Shown: positions 49,401-59,959 of the stretch, one piece after another
How the letters are laid out: every line of letters starts with the position of its first letter
How positions within the stretch are numbered: the first letter of the stretch is position 1
NCBI RefSeq assembly: GCF_954871325.1
Contig: NC_088777.1
Location: 45,113,366-45,177,365, forward strand
DNA: 64,000 bases
Source: Gordionus sp. m RMFG-2023
Taxonomy: Eukaryota; Nematomorpha; Gordioida; Chordodea; Parachordodidae
Reading direction: 5' to 3'
The notes under the pieces: model-generated
What the model was told of the DNA's origin: nothing
Seen by the model: the letters and a program-made list of their open reading frames with translations, nothing else
Databases searched by the model: none
Made by a program: the position numbers and the translations under genes

Positions 49401-52400
49401 TTTTCCAATACATTCATAAGCATTTACAAATCATTTTTAGCAGGTTTCCTTGTTTGAGGAGGGGATTCCTGAAAGTTACTGAGAGTAGGTCTGTCAGCAA
49501 CAGTGGCTTGCATGAAATTAATATATTTCTTATATTTGTATTCATGCACCCCTCCTCTAGATCCTGAAGGTCTGCCTAATTTTTCTTTATTGAGTTGATC
49601 CTTAAAATTTCTTAAACGTTTCTTTATGTAGTTAACACTCCAGTCATAATCTGGATATTCTTCTGATAATCTAAAAATAAAATTATTAATAATATTATAT
49701 ATTATTTAACTTAATTCCTATGATGGAAAGTTGTTCCATCACAACGAATGTCTTCTTTTGATCAGGATGCGCCTGATTCCATATAATCTCTTCAGGTTCC
49801 AACATTTCGGCAAACCTCTTCTGATTGAAGCAGGAATTCCTGGGAAATCTAAAGATAAGTAAATATTAATCTTGATTTATTATAATAAATTTACTAGGCA
49901 TGTGAATATGTGCAGCAGCATTCCAAATTGCTGTGCACACTGATTTCACAATATAACTTATACAGGATTTTGAGATCCTTGAGCTATAAGCTAGTTGTGC
50001 AAATGATACACCAGTTATTAAATACCTATTATATAAATAATTAATAATAAATTAAATTTATTTTTACCTTAAGGTAACAAACAATCGATCCTCAGCATCG
50101 ATTTGTTTGTTACAATTAGTAACTTTCGGATTAATGTCCTCATATATGAGCTCCAGTATATAAGAAAATGTTGATCTTCTCATTCTTGTATAGTTATAAA
50201 ATTGCGAATGTGTTAAATCGCCTTTAATATTAATATATTCTGAAAAAAGATTTCTTTTAACAAATATTTTGGATGTCTTGCTCTTCTTCCTTCCTTTATT
50301 TCTTTGTAGTAAATACAAAGCAAGTAATTTTTTTTGTTTTAAATTTAAATGTTTCATATTGAAAAAATAAAAGTTAACGCATCAATTTATACATGGCTGC
50401 GTTTACGTTTTTTTATATGCGTTTTGAAACGCTGCGTTGCAACGCACAATTTGTACGCACTATTAAAGATAATTATACTTACATTTTTGATGGTGTATTC
50501 ATTTTAGTGTTGTTAAACGGCTCATTTGAGCCGATTTTTAAAAACGGCTAACTCAATATTTTAGCCAGAAAAATATTATGAAAACCTAGAGATTTTGCTC
50601 ATAGATGCCACATAGTATTGAACATCTATTGGCGAAATCTCGACGCTTAGACAATATTTTCCTGGCTATAATGTTGAGTTAGCCGTTTTTAAAAATCGGC
50701 TCAAATCGAGCCGTTTAACAACACTAATTTATTTCTCCACTTCAACAAAATATGAAAATAGTTGCAAAACGCAAGCAGGTTTACGTTTTAAAAAAAATAT
50801 TTTAAATTAAAAACGGATATGTGCTCAATTTGAACGAATGCATTTAAAATGCATTGCTTGCGTTTTGAAACGCAGCGTTGCAACGCACTATTAATATTTA
50901 TTGGAATGGCTGGAGAGAAAAGAAGAGTAAAGTTCTTAAAGCTCATTTTAAAAAAATTGTAAATTTTCATAATATCTTTGTTAATAATTTTATTGGGTGA
51001 TTTTGAAAAGATCTGATAGATTTGAAGATCTTACCCAAATACAGGAAAGGAATTCCTGGTTACGCTATTGACAATAACCTTTCATGAGTCACTGCACCCA
51101 GTAAATTCAGTACGTATCAAAAGAACCTCTAACTCTAAGTCTGTGGGCCCCATTTGCCTGATTCTATTTTCGATTAACAAACCTTTTTATATTGTGAGAT
51201 AGGAAGTTTAATTATGCTTGACGATGTTTGTTTCGCCGTCTTATCCCATTGGCTACAGTAAATTTCGAAATATTTATGAGCGAATAAGAACTGTATGGAG
51301 CTTCGATGATAAAGTTTTTCAGTAATTTATTTATGCATCGCGCATAGTAGCTAGAAATGTCGAGGCTGTCAAATATAAATTATCAGGCTTCTGATAATCA
51401 AAATTGCATTCATAGTAAAAATAAATAGCAGGATTATATTATATCAAATATAAAACCATGTTAATCGAAAATATTGTCAACCACGTGGATGGCTCCTGAA
51501 TCGGATAATAAATTATTCGAAAGATAATAGATTTTCCTTAATCGTATTCGTAAAATACGAATCAAACAAATAATTCGTTTTAGGTATTCACTAACGAAAC
51601 CAAGGCCTCCTCCATTTTCTTTCTTTCATCATGGCGAGACTTTTAAATCTAATAAGATCATTTTGAAGGATGCGGCGCTTGGTTTTGAACTCGCTTATAC
51701 CTCCAACAATATTTAACCGCGCCTATTTTAACAAACCCGGTGTTCTCGAAAACCAAACCCGGTGTTCTCGAAAACCGGTTTCCTTTTTTGTCAACGTTGA
51801 TAATTAATAAGCCCTTGGTTATGACAATATCAGCCTGAAGCTTGATATTAAATGATTTGACCGGACTGAGGACGGCTTACCATTTTTTGGAAATCGGATC
51901 GGCATGAAGCTTTAAAATCGCTTAACGTAAAATATAATAATTTTGGGATCATTAATCAAAACGCCGCGTATGATGCCGGTTGGTTATTCGGTATCTTGGT
52001 GGTCATCTTTTTAATTAAAAACGAAAAATTTACGAGCGATAAACCTTAAATTTATAATTATATTGAATTAACAACAAGTGATAGTTATATTTGCTAATCT
52101 TGGAAATTAAATCGCGCGAGCAATTCATATCATCGAAATTTTGACACAGAATATATTAATAATATAGCCTTATAACTTAAAATGTTAATATCCGAATCCG
52201 TTTAAAATAAAAAAAATACAGATTCATAGAATTGCAAGAAGAAATCGACGATTTTCGACAAGGAAGTGCGGAATTGGAGAAAGAGCTAGAATCTCACGTT
52301 AAAATTTTGGAACGGAACAATCAGGAGCTCAAAATTAACAATTCTAAATTATATAACGAATCACAAAATTACAAAGTATTATAACATTTTTTTTGTCACC

Positions 52401-55400
52401 TTTGATAGTATTAAGGATTTCAATATCCGATATGGATATGGTGGAATGTTTAAATATTTTTATAGTGCACATTTAAAATTTTTTTTTTAAAATACCTAAT
52501 TTTATAGGAATTGTATTTCGCTAAGATTATAATATCTATCCCATGAATTTCAGACAATCTTACCCTGAAATTTTAGGTGCAGTTTAAGTTTAACTCGTAT
52601 AATTTTAAAGTTAATCGAAAATTTCACGCTTAAAATTGTTTGAAACTAGGAGGGTTGTTGCTTTTATACACATTTAATCGAGTAAGAAAAAATTTAAATC
52701 ACAATTTAATTTTTATAATTTAATTTATTTATAATAATGAATTTTTTTTTTCATTTCCAAAGTAGTAAGTAGTATTTTTCTACATGACATTTTACTTGCA
52801 CGTATAATCTTTCAAATACAAATAAATTGATAAAAAAAAATTAAAAATATTATGAACATATTTTTTTGATTAATCATCAAAAAAAAAATGTTAAAAATGT
52901 AATATATAAAACAATAATATGATGATATCTCACATATTTGCTCAGAAGGTCATATTATTTTAAAAATACCTTTTACCTAGTGGCCTTAACACACGGTAGT
53001 AGGCTTTTAAGTTTTATAATAATAATTATAATTTATTATAAACTATTTTAAAAATGTTTTTCATTACGTAAACAATATTTTTCTTTTATACCGAATAAAC
53101 AAAAACACAGCGCAAATTCGATCAACTCAACGCTCAACACAATCAAGAAATATCGGAATTGAATATCCAATTAACCCAAAATATAAACGCCAAAGAAAGC
53201 CTGAAAAACTATATCAGAGAACTCGAGCAATCAAATGACGATCTTGAGAGGGCTAAAAGGTTCGTTTTATCATATAGAATTTATATATATATATATATAT
53301 AACAAGAATATCAGCATGATACTTCATATGGTTTGACAGTTAGTATCCGTTATTGCTTTAGGGTTTTGTTGAATACCTCTTTTACTCGAAGAAATTTGCA
53401 AGATATAATTAAAAACATCATTTTGCACTTATCCAATTTTACCCGACATAGCGCGAATTATTAATATAGGCTCACTAGAGGTCTGCAATTGGCAAAAAAT
53501 TTTTACCGGACTGGACCGGTCAAATTTGTATTGATCTGGCACATTTCCAATTTTTACTAAGGTTGCTTATCCCAGTCCGGTATCCTTAAATACAATACCT
53601 AACCTCAAATATATGTCATTGAAAAAAAAACGCAATTATATATAATATTGGGGAGTGTGTTAAAATTCTGCACCAGATTATCAACTATCAAATATCAGAA
53701 TTAATCAATATTTTTACCCGGATCAAATAAATTTTTCTCAGACACGGGCCGAGCATTGCACACCTCTAATGCTCACATGCCAAAATAGCCATAATTTTTT
53801 ATTTATATGGTATCCTGACGAAACCCGGGTGTTTTACAAACTCGGCTCATTCTTAAGGTGTGTCTAAAAAATTCCGAGCCTTTCGCCACAAGTCGATTTT
53901 TTTTCTTCCGACTTCCCTTAGGATTGAGTTCTCTTTTGAATCGAAAACCTTGAGACTAAAACCCTTTGTTTTCGGGTTAAAGCGCTACCTTAGGAAAATA
54001 TATTTCATTAAATCCTAGGGCGAAATTGATTCATACTCAAATTCTACCAAGCGCTCCAACATAATGTAATTTATTTTTTTATGATGGGGAGACATTTCCA
54101 CGATGTATTAAAAGATGCTTGACTATCGAAAATACTATTATTTATATTGTGTTTATTTCTTATTACGATGAACACAGTTAATAACTTATAATTCATTAAG
54201 CGCGATCAAATTATTATTATCTTAAGCAGAGAATATTTAGGATACGATAATTATTAAATTTAGACACTAATTGGCGCCACTATTAATAGCCAGGACTGTG
54301 AACCCTAAAGGGTTTAGAATTTTAAACTCTATTTAATGTAAATTTTGATAACAGAAACTTAATCGGAACAAATTTTCCTGAACCTACCCCAGGTCCATAT
54401 TACGCCAAGTTCTATTGGTTGTTTATATATATTGGTCCCTGTTGGGTTTAGTAGAAACTGTCTAACGAAACAATTTAATTCTGAACCCTAATTTGGGTTC
54501 ATAGCCTTAATTAAAGAAGATATTCTTTTTTTTAAAAAATTATAAATTATTTGATATATCAAATTCGATACGGATTTTATTATATAATTTATTAGAATAT
54601 ACGCGATTGTGGAGTTGATTGAAAAATAAGTATTTAACTGAATTTTTGAGACATATTTATTACTAAAATTATATAACTAAGTAATAAGATAATAAGATCA
54701 AAGAATTTAAGGTGTTGTCGTTAACTGGCAAATTAAGATTAATTTTCGTCAAATACAACCCGAAATGTACTTTTCTATTTACTTATTAATATTTTTTACA
54801 TGCATCATTTAAAAAAATATATAATACAGGGCCGCTATAGTTTCTCTCGATGATTTTGAAGTCAGGTTGAATCAAGCCATAGAAAGGAACGCCCTGCTGG
54901 AATCAGAGTTGGGCGAAAAAGATCAATTAGTTGAAACGGTGCAGAGACTCAAGGATAAAGCTAAAGGTTGGTGCCACGTTTTTTATAAAAAAAAATAAAC
55001 TTGTACATGAAAAAAAAAATAGAAAATAACAAAACTAAAAAAATAATATCAATTTTTAAATTAGTTTAAAAATGTAATTTTTATGAAATATTTTATTACA
55101 ACTTAAATGTGATTTCTTGGGGCCTTTACGCTTCGTTAACTACTTTATTATCTTATTCTCTATTTTGATAAATCATGGTTAGCAGTTAGCACTATTATCA
55201 TAAAAATTTTTACTTGAATAGTTATAAACCAAACAAAAAATATATGATCTCATTTTTTTTATATCCAAACCTTCATAGCTGTTGTTAAACAGCTTATATT
55301 TTTAAAAATGGCTAACTTATTATTTTATCCAGAATAATTTTATCCGAGTCTGAAAATTTAGTTCATAGAAGGCACAAAGGTTTAGACTTGTATTAGCCAA

Positions 55401-58400
55401 ATATCTAGACTTAGGCACTATTTTTTCTGCTAAAATATTGAGTTAGCCGTTTTAAAAATCGGCTCCAAACGAGCTTTTTAATAACACTAGGCTACGTTAT
55501 TAAAATGCCGTAAAAAATATCACAATAATTTTTTTTTTAATAGTTTGGAGAATAATCAAATCTAGAGTTCATTTTTTTTTATTTAAAAAAAAGGATCAGA
55601 AAATATAAATATAATATCTTAATTTTCTCTTATTACAAAAAGAACTGAAATTAGAATTGGATGTTAAACAGCAAAATAAATATTCGCCTCGCGATTATAA
55701 AACTCGCACTACGAGTTCGTTTAACGAATCTCCAAAAGATGAAAGCCAAGGAAACTTATCCTTAAGTAATTTTAAAAAAATAAAATATATATAGTTACGT
55801 CTAAAAGTAGAATTACTTTTTGTAGTTAATGATATAATGAAATGTAAATAAATATATAAATTTATTATTACTTTAAACGTTATTGCGTTACTTATTCGTT
55901 GCCTTATTTTTAAACTTCGACGTTTACTTTACTTACAATGTGGTGCTACATTTTACAAATCTAATAAATATTTTTTTTTATCTTGCCTAATAAAAATGTG
56001 GTAATTTTCCTTTCAATAATATATCAATCATTTAATAGCATTGTATAAAATGTATTTAGTAATTAAATTACTATTTGTCCTTATTTAATCCGTAGAATAT
56101 TACTTTTTCAGATAATCATTGATTAAATTCCTTTATTATGTATTGTCATAACTATGATTAATATCATTTTTCAACATATATTTCTTCAAATAATCGTGAC
56201 GATAATTTTCGATTAAAACCCCCCAATACAAAATAATAGTTATCTTTTTCGATTAAAAACAAAATGAATCCTTTTGTTGCCCCTGTATTTATTTCTTTTT
56301 CATAAAGTAAATAAAATATATGGCCAACGACAGGTTCATATATATATATTTTATAAAATTAAATATATCTTTTAAAAACATTAATTTCACATAAATATCC
56401 TTTAAAAGCAATTACAATTACCATTAATTATTTTATATATAATAGGATATTTAAGTTACGCTTAATAATATTTCAAAAAAAACATTGTAATTATTGACAT
56501 AGACTGACTGAGTTTATTTTTATTTACTATAGCCAACCGAAATGACATTTTAATGGACATTGTTGAGAACATAGATACTATTTCGACTAAACTCAACAAT
56601 TCATCTACGAAAAAATCTTCGAAATTTTTCACTCATTCGCTTAGTCCTAATGTTAATAGTAATTGCCAGATAATTTCAAATACGACCGCTAAATTAGGTT
56701 TTTTTTGGCGAGAAGCCATTATATATTTATATTATAAATTTCATAAAAAGATATATATTTTATTTCGCTATTTGATTTGAATAAAAAAAACTCATTTCTT
56801 CAACTATTAATTACACTTTTTAAATCTTTCCGCAAACTAGAATTGTGTATAGAATCTATAATTTCCCACTATTTATCATTATTATTATTAAAAAATATAA
56901 AACATAAATATCAATAAATAATAAAATTATCATTTTGAGATCATTCATGGAATAAGAAAGGGGAGGGGGATGAGTATGAACCCAAACTTTAAGTTGCTAT
57001 ATCTTAGGCATATTTATTCACCATGACATGATACTTATATAAGATACATTTTTAAAAAATATTCATCTCTAATATGATAATTATTTTATAAATTGATCCA
57101 TTAATAAAATTTTTATAATAGTTTATAGAGTTAATCAAAAAAAAATTTTTTTTAAAACATTGAAAATTTAAATGTTATTCATATTTAGAAAATTATTTCA
57201 TCAAAAAAATCTATATTTTATTATCAATAACAAATACTAGCCCAAAATAAAAATATGAAATTATAGTATTTTAAAAAAAAAATTTGGACCGATGAAAAAT
57301 GATTTTAAAATCTTAGTTAGAACACTCGTGAAAGGTAAACTAAATTTTGCATACATTACAAACATTATTACACTAATAAAAAAATTAGACCTTCGGACTA
57401 AATAATCTTTAAGTAATAACACTTTTTATAACTCCAGAGTCTGTACCGATCTGGAAACCCGAACCCTTCAGATTTTACTGAACGCCAACCTGAAGCCCCC
57501 TTTTTAAATTTAAGGTTCAAGGATTGTTTTATCTATTTATTTTAGAGGTCTGCCCATATTACGGGCGGATGTGTCGGTTAAAAATATTTTAAAACAATGG
57601 ACGAGTGGGCCAGTGAATTTAAAATATTTTTCGGGGAAATGAATAGAATGGACTTGTGTTTATGTAAAAAATTATTATTATTTTATATATATCATAGTAG
57701 TGAAAAAATTTTTAAGTTTAAATTTAAGTATATTAAATAAATTAAAGAGCCGAACCAACCAATTAAATAATTTTCAAAGATTGTGCGGGCGAGTTGAATT
57801 TGGGTGGACAGGCATTTAGTTAAAAACCCGCCCATTGGTCTTTGTCAAATAAGGTAATGTTTTCTTTAAAAGTTGAGTGGCTGGAGTATCGAAGATTTTT
57901 AAGTAATGTATGTTATATGTATATACGAACATGTAAAAATAAAATTAACCTTTATTGTTTCTAATTATAATCCATATATCATCATAAAGTTCCAAACAAA
58001 TAAATTAAAAAGTAGAAAAGTAAGTAAAAATTAATATTCAAATTAAGATCATCATAATATCATTAAAAATCTCGCATGATCATCATGAATGATTGCTCTC
58101 AGTTTCCTCTTTCTTCTTTCTATTCAACACCACATATATCTTTATATATCACTGTATGGTCATTGTTAAGATATCAAGATCTGTCTTAATCGGTCTATTT
58201 AGTTACAAATTAGCTAGATTCTATTTCAGTTCTAAACTTGTTTTTAATTAAGCATAACTTTTTTGGAATGTTGAGTGCTCTAAATACCGCTTGAATTTCA
58301 TTAAATATCGTCATAAAAATATATTTTAATATTGTTAGCATAATAGGAGTAGATTCTTTAGGGTATCTTTAAATATTTATAGCGAAGATTATTACTCCTA

Positions 58401-59933
58401 ATCTTATTGATTGGTGTAGATATGTTTCGACAAATACTTAAATCATTAGCAGGTTGAAACTCATCATTTATTTGATATATAATCTATATTTCAGATACTA
58501 TAAAGTAAATTCACATATAAATTGTAGGGCTGTAAATAGTTACATTTTTACGAGAGCTATAATAACTGTTTTAAATTAATGATAACCAGTAGTTATTTTA
58601 TTTTTGGGTAAAATGTAACTTACTCAAGCTGTCTATCTTTGGATGGTTTTTTTTTCTTATACATTTTACGGAATATTTTTATTAGGTTTCCTTTTTAAAG
58701 AATTTCGGCCGGATTATTATATTTTTAAAAATATAATTTTGTTTTTTCATTTTTTTTTCTTCTAAGTACCCTCAAAAATTTTTATTATAATGATTCTTTA
58801 AAAGAAATGGTCTATAAAGACATATTGAACTAATTTTCTAGAGTGAGGGGAGGGGGGTGGGTGCTGGGGGATAATTTTTAATTAAAATTTCACAAATCGA
58901 AATATATATATTGGAAAATATTGAAAGCGACTAGAACCAGTTGCCTTTTTTTAAATATGATTTTTTTAAAATGAGTAATTTCGTTTAAAAAAAAATGTAA
59001 CGCATTACCTACTGGAGATTACTGTTCCCCGAATAAGGTAATGCTATTCGTTCTTTCTTTCTAATAATAAATAACCGTACTTTTATATATACGTCACTTT
59101 ACACATATTGTAATGAAATGTTAATTCTTAATATTATCAAACCAGTTTAATGTTTTTGAACTAACTGATCGGTAAAATATACAAATATTTAAAATAGGAA
59201 TATGTTCTAATTCGTCAACTACTCCTAATAATTCGTATACTAATTCACCTCTTACACCCTCCTCCAGGGTCAATGCTCTCAATTTAGTTAGTGAACTTAT
59301 CAAAAAAGTTGGGGTAATTATAATTTTTGAAAAAAATAATCTTAAATTATACAAATCTTTTCAAAAAATATTATCATTTATAGTAATTTTTGAGTATTCT
59401 TTGCAACAGGGGTGAGGAATCTTATGAAATAACTATTTTTTTTATTAGAAGTAAGGAGAGGTCTTTTTTTATGAGTTTGACCATAAAAATGATTTCGGAA
59501 TTCACAATTTTTGTGTAATCGACATTTTATTATTAACAAATAACGCAAATTTACTTATAAAATACACTTTGTTGAAATCACAAATTTTAAATGATTATTT
59601 TTGTTTGTAAAGGAGGCTAAATAATTTATTTATATGAATTTAAAAATATTAATAAATTTTCTGTTATAACAAAAGGCAATAGAAAACAAATTGGCTTCTT
59701 GTCGAAATTTCGGCTTATCCCGTCAGAGCGAAAATATAAAAAATAGGTTGGTAATGATTTTTTTAAAAATAAAATGTTAGTGTGCTAAATACCATGCTAT
59801 TATCAATAAATTATACATTTATATAAAATCTTAAATTTCATTAATTTTTTTTATTAATATTAGGCATTCTACACTCAAGGATACCATTACTAACACAAAT
59901 TTATATAACGGAGTCGAAAACAAGATTGGGTGA
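40418..59933 (+). CDS. nudE: NudE / NDE1-NDEL1 dynein regulator, eight exons
   Basis: Coiled-coil scaffold that tethers LIS1 to cytoplasmic dynein at centrosomes and kinetochores. Exons: 40418-40497, 52222-52375, 53111-53259, 54830-54966, 55643-55765, 56533-56697, 59683-59746 and 59864-59933; phases 2, 0, 2, 1, 1, 1, 2 all join, giving 942 bases and 313 residues (vertebrate members about 335-345). The N-terminal [18 protein letters not shown] matches the family's acidic-aromatic dynein-binding start. Then come [37 protein letters not shown] (about 112-128) and [20 protein letters not shown], the conserved coiled coil. The C-terminal part is poorly conserved except [13 protein letters not shown], matching the family's LESKLAACRN block. 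Exon six also reads on past its donor to a stop at 56780, but the homology supports splicing. The first intron is 11.7 kb and full of transposons. Frame intact; taken as functional. Confidence 0.95.
40709..41115. mobile_element. GC-rich-ended hAT MITE in nudE intron 1
   Basis: Starts AAGTGCTCCCGGCCC and ends GGCCCGATGCAGATCACTG, with several GGGCCGGGC repeats near both ends and an AT-rich core matching the innermost element of the nest at 13657. Target duplications are not clear. Confidence 0.75.
42051..42072 (+). repeat. Uninterrupted run of 22 C
   Basis: A pure poly-C tract in otherwise AT-rich intron sequence. The - strand is 22 G, able to form G-quadruplexes; the + strand could form an i-motif. 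Confidence 0.95.
42600..42950 (+). mobile_element. LINE family 1 fragment (C-terminal endonuclease-like part)
   Basis: Reads [20 protein letters not shown], then AEKKK, and after a frame change [20 protein letters not shown], then [10 protein letters not shown]. These follow the same order as the 3' coding end of LINE family 1 (W-D-x-T-C, AE..K..KY, F.P...S.LG). Only this C-terminal segment is present, as expected of a 5'-truncated insertion. Confidence 0.6.
43033..43217. mobile_element. TAGTGTTG-type hAT MITE, diverged copy
   Basis: Starts TAGTTTGGTTAAATAGCTCG, contains AAATCTCGAGGCTTAGG and TTTTTGAAAATCAGCTCAAA, and ends TTAGCAGCACTA. Confidence 0.7.
43943..44157. mobile_element. TAGTGTTG-type hAT MITE, complete reference copy
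   Basis: 215 bp, ends TAGTGTTGTTTAACGGTTC and GAGCCGTTTAACAACCCTA. Perfect 8-bp target duplications GAATATAC at 43935-43942 and 44158-44165. The long arms (about 70 bp) include CGGCTAACTCAATATTTTAG and its complement. YARNG ends and 8-bp duplications place it in hAT. Confidence 0.9.
44158..44525. repeat. Degenerate tandem repeat, about 90-110 bp units
   Basis: The phrase GGAAGTAAATAAAATTTTGA followed by GAATAT, then ATATTGCATTTATAAA, recurs about four times with drift. It lies in the core of the surrounding GC-rich-ended hAT element. Confidence 0.7.
45065..45235 (-). mobile_element. Probable tRNA-derived SINE
   Basis: On the - strand: GTAGCGGGCCTGATAGGTAA, an A-box-like start, followed about 25 bp later by GGGTTCGAATCTAGG, a near-perfect RNA polymerase III B box, then a unique body of about 100 bp. 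The spacing matches a tRNA head. No tRNA cloverleaf closes properly, so a working tRNA gene is unlikely. Confidence 0.5.
45576..45772. mobile_element. MITE with 10-bp target duplication
   Basis: Imperfect inverted ends ATAGTTGGGTAATTACTAAA and its complement; direct repeats ACTGAAGAAT at 45566-45575 and 45773-45782. A 10-bp duplication fits Mutator-like elements better than hAT. Related copy at 34134-34348. Confidence 0.75.
45828..46248. repeat. Inverted repeat, about 155-bp arms, 108-bp loop
   Basis: Arms 45828-45982 and 46091-46248 are reverse complements with scattered differences; the inner ends meet at CTGTAATAAAATAGCACATG. Both arms are the first RT motif region of LINE family 1, once in sense and once inverted. 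Confidence 0.88.
45828..47760 (+). mobile_element. LINE family 1 copy with inverted 5' duplication
   Basis: Sense-strand parts: [18 protein letters not shown] with AFRQLAKPL (about 46140-46240), [17 protein letters not shown] (about 46434), the catalytic [10 protein letters not shown] (about 46540, frame-broken upstream), then GGLESINRF (about 46730), the finger [18 protein letters not shown] (about 47265-47320), [30 protein letters not shown] and finally [19 protein letters not shown] (about 47620-47680). Frame changes are frequent. At the 5' side the segment 45828-45982 is an inverted copy of 46091-46248. It lies in nudE intron 1 in the gene's orientation. Confidence 0.8.
49393..49860 (-). 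pseudogene. MADF/Myb-like DNA-binding protein exons of the Harbinger element
   Basis: Two - strand open blocks. The first (about 49715-49855) reads [20 protein letters not shown] followed by [16 protein letters not shown]. The second (about 49424-49672), after a TTTTTAG acceptor, reads [20 protein letters not shown] then [20 protein letters not shown] and ends with a proline/threonine-rich tail and a stop. The I-W-N-x-x-H-P-D turn and the final R-x-R-N-F-K-D-Q-L helix resemble MADF domains. Harbinger elements normally carry such a second protein, which directs the transposase to the element ends. No ATG of its own is clear, so the exon may have been spliced to upstream sequence. Confidence 0.6.
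50064..50357 (-). pseudogene. Harbinger transposase N-terminal exon (right arm)
   Basis: An intact frame starting [20 protein letters not shown], with [20 protein letters not shown] and a final RLFVTLR, the helical N-terminal region found before the DDE core in Harbinger transposases. A GTAAAAAT donor follows directly, then the second exon at about 49896-50021. It is a fragment because no catalytic exons follow. Confidence 0.75.
50505..50726. mobile_element. TAGTGTTG-type hAT MITE, near-complete copy
   Basis: 222 bp, ends TAGTGTTGTTAAACGGCTCA and GAGCCGTTTAACAACACTA. Target duplications ATTCATTT (50497-50504) and ATTTATTT (50727-50734), one mismatch. Arms of about 70 bp. Confidence 0.88.
50762..50890. 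mobile_element. Short Harbinger-related MITE
   Basis: The right end GTTTTGAAACGCAGCGTTGC then AACGCAC is identical to the inner terminal sequence of the Harbinger palindrome 300 bp away, and the left part GCAAAACGCAAGC complements GCTTGCGTTTTG near its right end. Probably a deletion derivative of the same family. Confidence 0.6.
50894..52221. other. 3' part of nudE intron 1, no recognised element
   Basis: Contains a stretch (about 51000-52010) less AT-rich than the rest of the intron, with no long frame and no motif. It may be eroded transposon sequence. Confidence 0.4.
51733..51776. repeat. 22-bp perfect tandem duplication
   Basis: Two adjacent identical 22-bp units starting AAACCCGGTGTTCTCG, inside nudE intron 1. 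Confidence 0.95.
53476..53768. mobile_element. hAT-type MITE in nudE intron 3
   Basis: Ends TAGAGGTCTGCAATTGG and GCATTGCACACCTCTA. Target duplications AGGCTCAC (53468-53475) and ATGCTCAC (53769-53776), one mismatch. No coding capacity. Confidence 0.85.
55276..55489. mobile_element. TAGTGTTG-type hAT MITE in nudE intron 4
   Basis: Starts TAGCTGTTGTTAAACAGC and ends TTTTTAATAACACTA; inner phrases ATTGAGTTAGCCGTTTTAAA and AATCGGCTC match the family. Target duplications no longer recognisable. Confidence 0.78.
57542..57840. mobile_element. Probable hAT MITE in nudE intron 6
   Basis: The left end TAGAGGTCTGCCCATATTAC resembles the start of the element at 53476, and the right side holds the inverted phrase AACCCGCCCATTGGTCTTTG. 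Boundaries and target duplications are not certain. Confidence 0.5.
58846..58870 (+). other. G-quadruplex-forming motif in nudE intron 6
   Basis: Four G runs in 25 bases: GGGG, GGGGGG, GGG and GGGGG with loops of one, one and four bases. On the nudE sense strand, so it could also form in the pre-mRNA. Confidence 0.75.
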
Positions 59934-59953
59934 ATGAGAATATGAATGAGAAA

Positions 59954-59959
59954 AATAAA
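59954..59959 (+). promoter_or_regulatory. Polyadenylation signal of nudE
   Basis: AATAAA 21 bp after the stop codon of the last exon; such hexamers are common by chance in this AT-rich DNA. Confidence 0.4.

Larger units (their letters stand above)
48733..50462 (-). mobile_element. PIF/Harbinger palindrome: two inverted transposase 5' halves around a MADF-like gene
   Basis: The left arm (48733-49292) and right arm (49896-50462) are about 97-98% reverse complements by eye; the loop is about 600 bp. Tips read GTGCGTACAAATTGTGCG, with TA on both sides. Each arm encodes the N-terminal part of a Harbinger transposase in two exons around a short intron ([12 protein letters not shown], then [20 protein letters not shown] and [19 protein letters not shown]). 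Only the right arm keeps the ATG; the left arm has lost it and has a one-base frame change. The loop reads on the - strand as two exons with [20 protein letters not shown] and [20 protein letters not shown], a MADF/Myb-SANT-like DNA-binding domain. The DDE catalytic domain is missing, so it cannot move by itself. Confidence 0.85.

Noticed and set aside
56698-56780. C-terminal tail of the open frame at 56553-56780 as the true end of NudE
   Set aside because: The family's conserved LESKLAACRN-type block is found in a later exon with matching phase, so the tail is more likely intron read-through.
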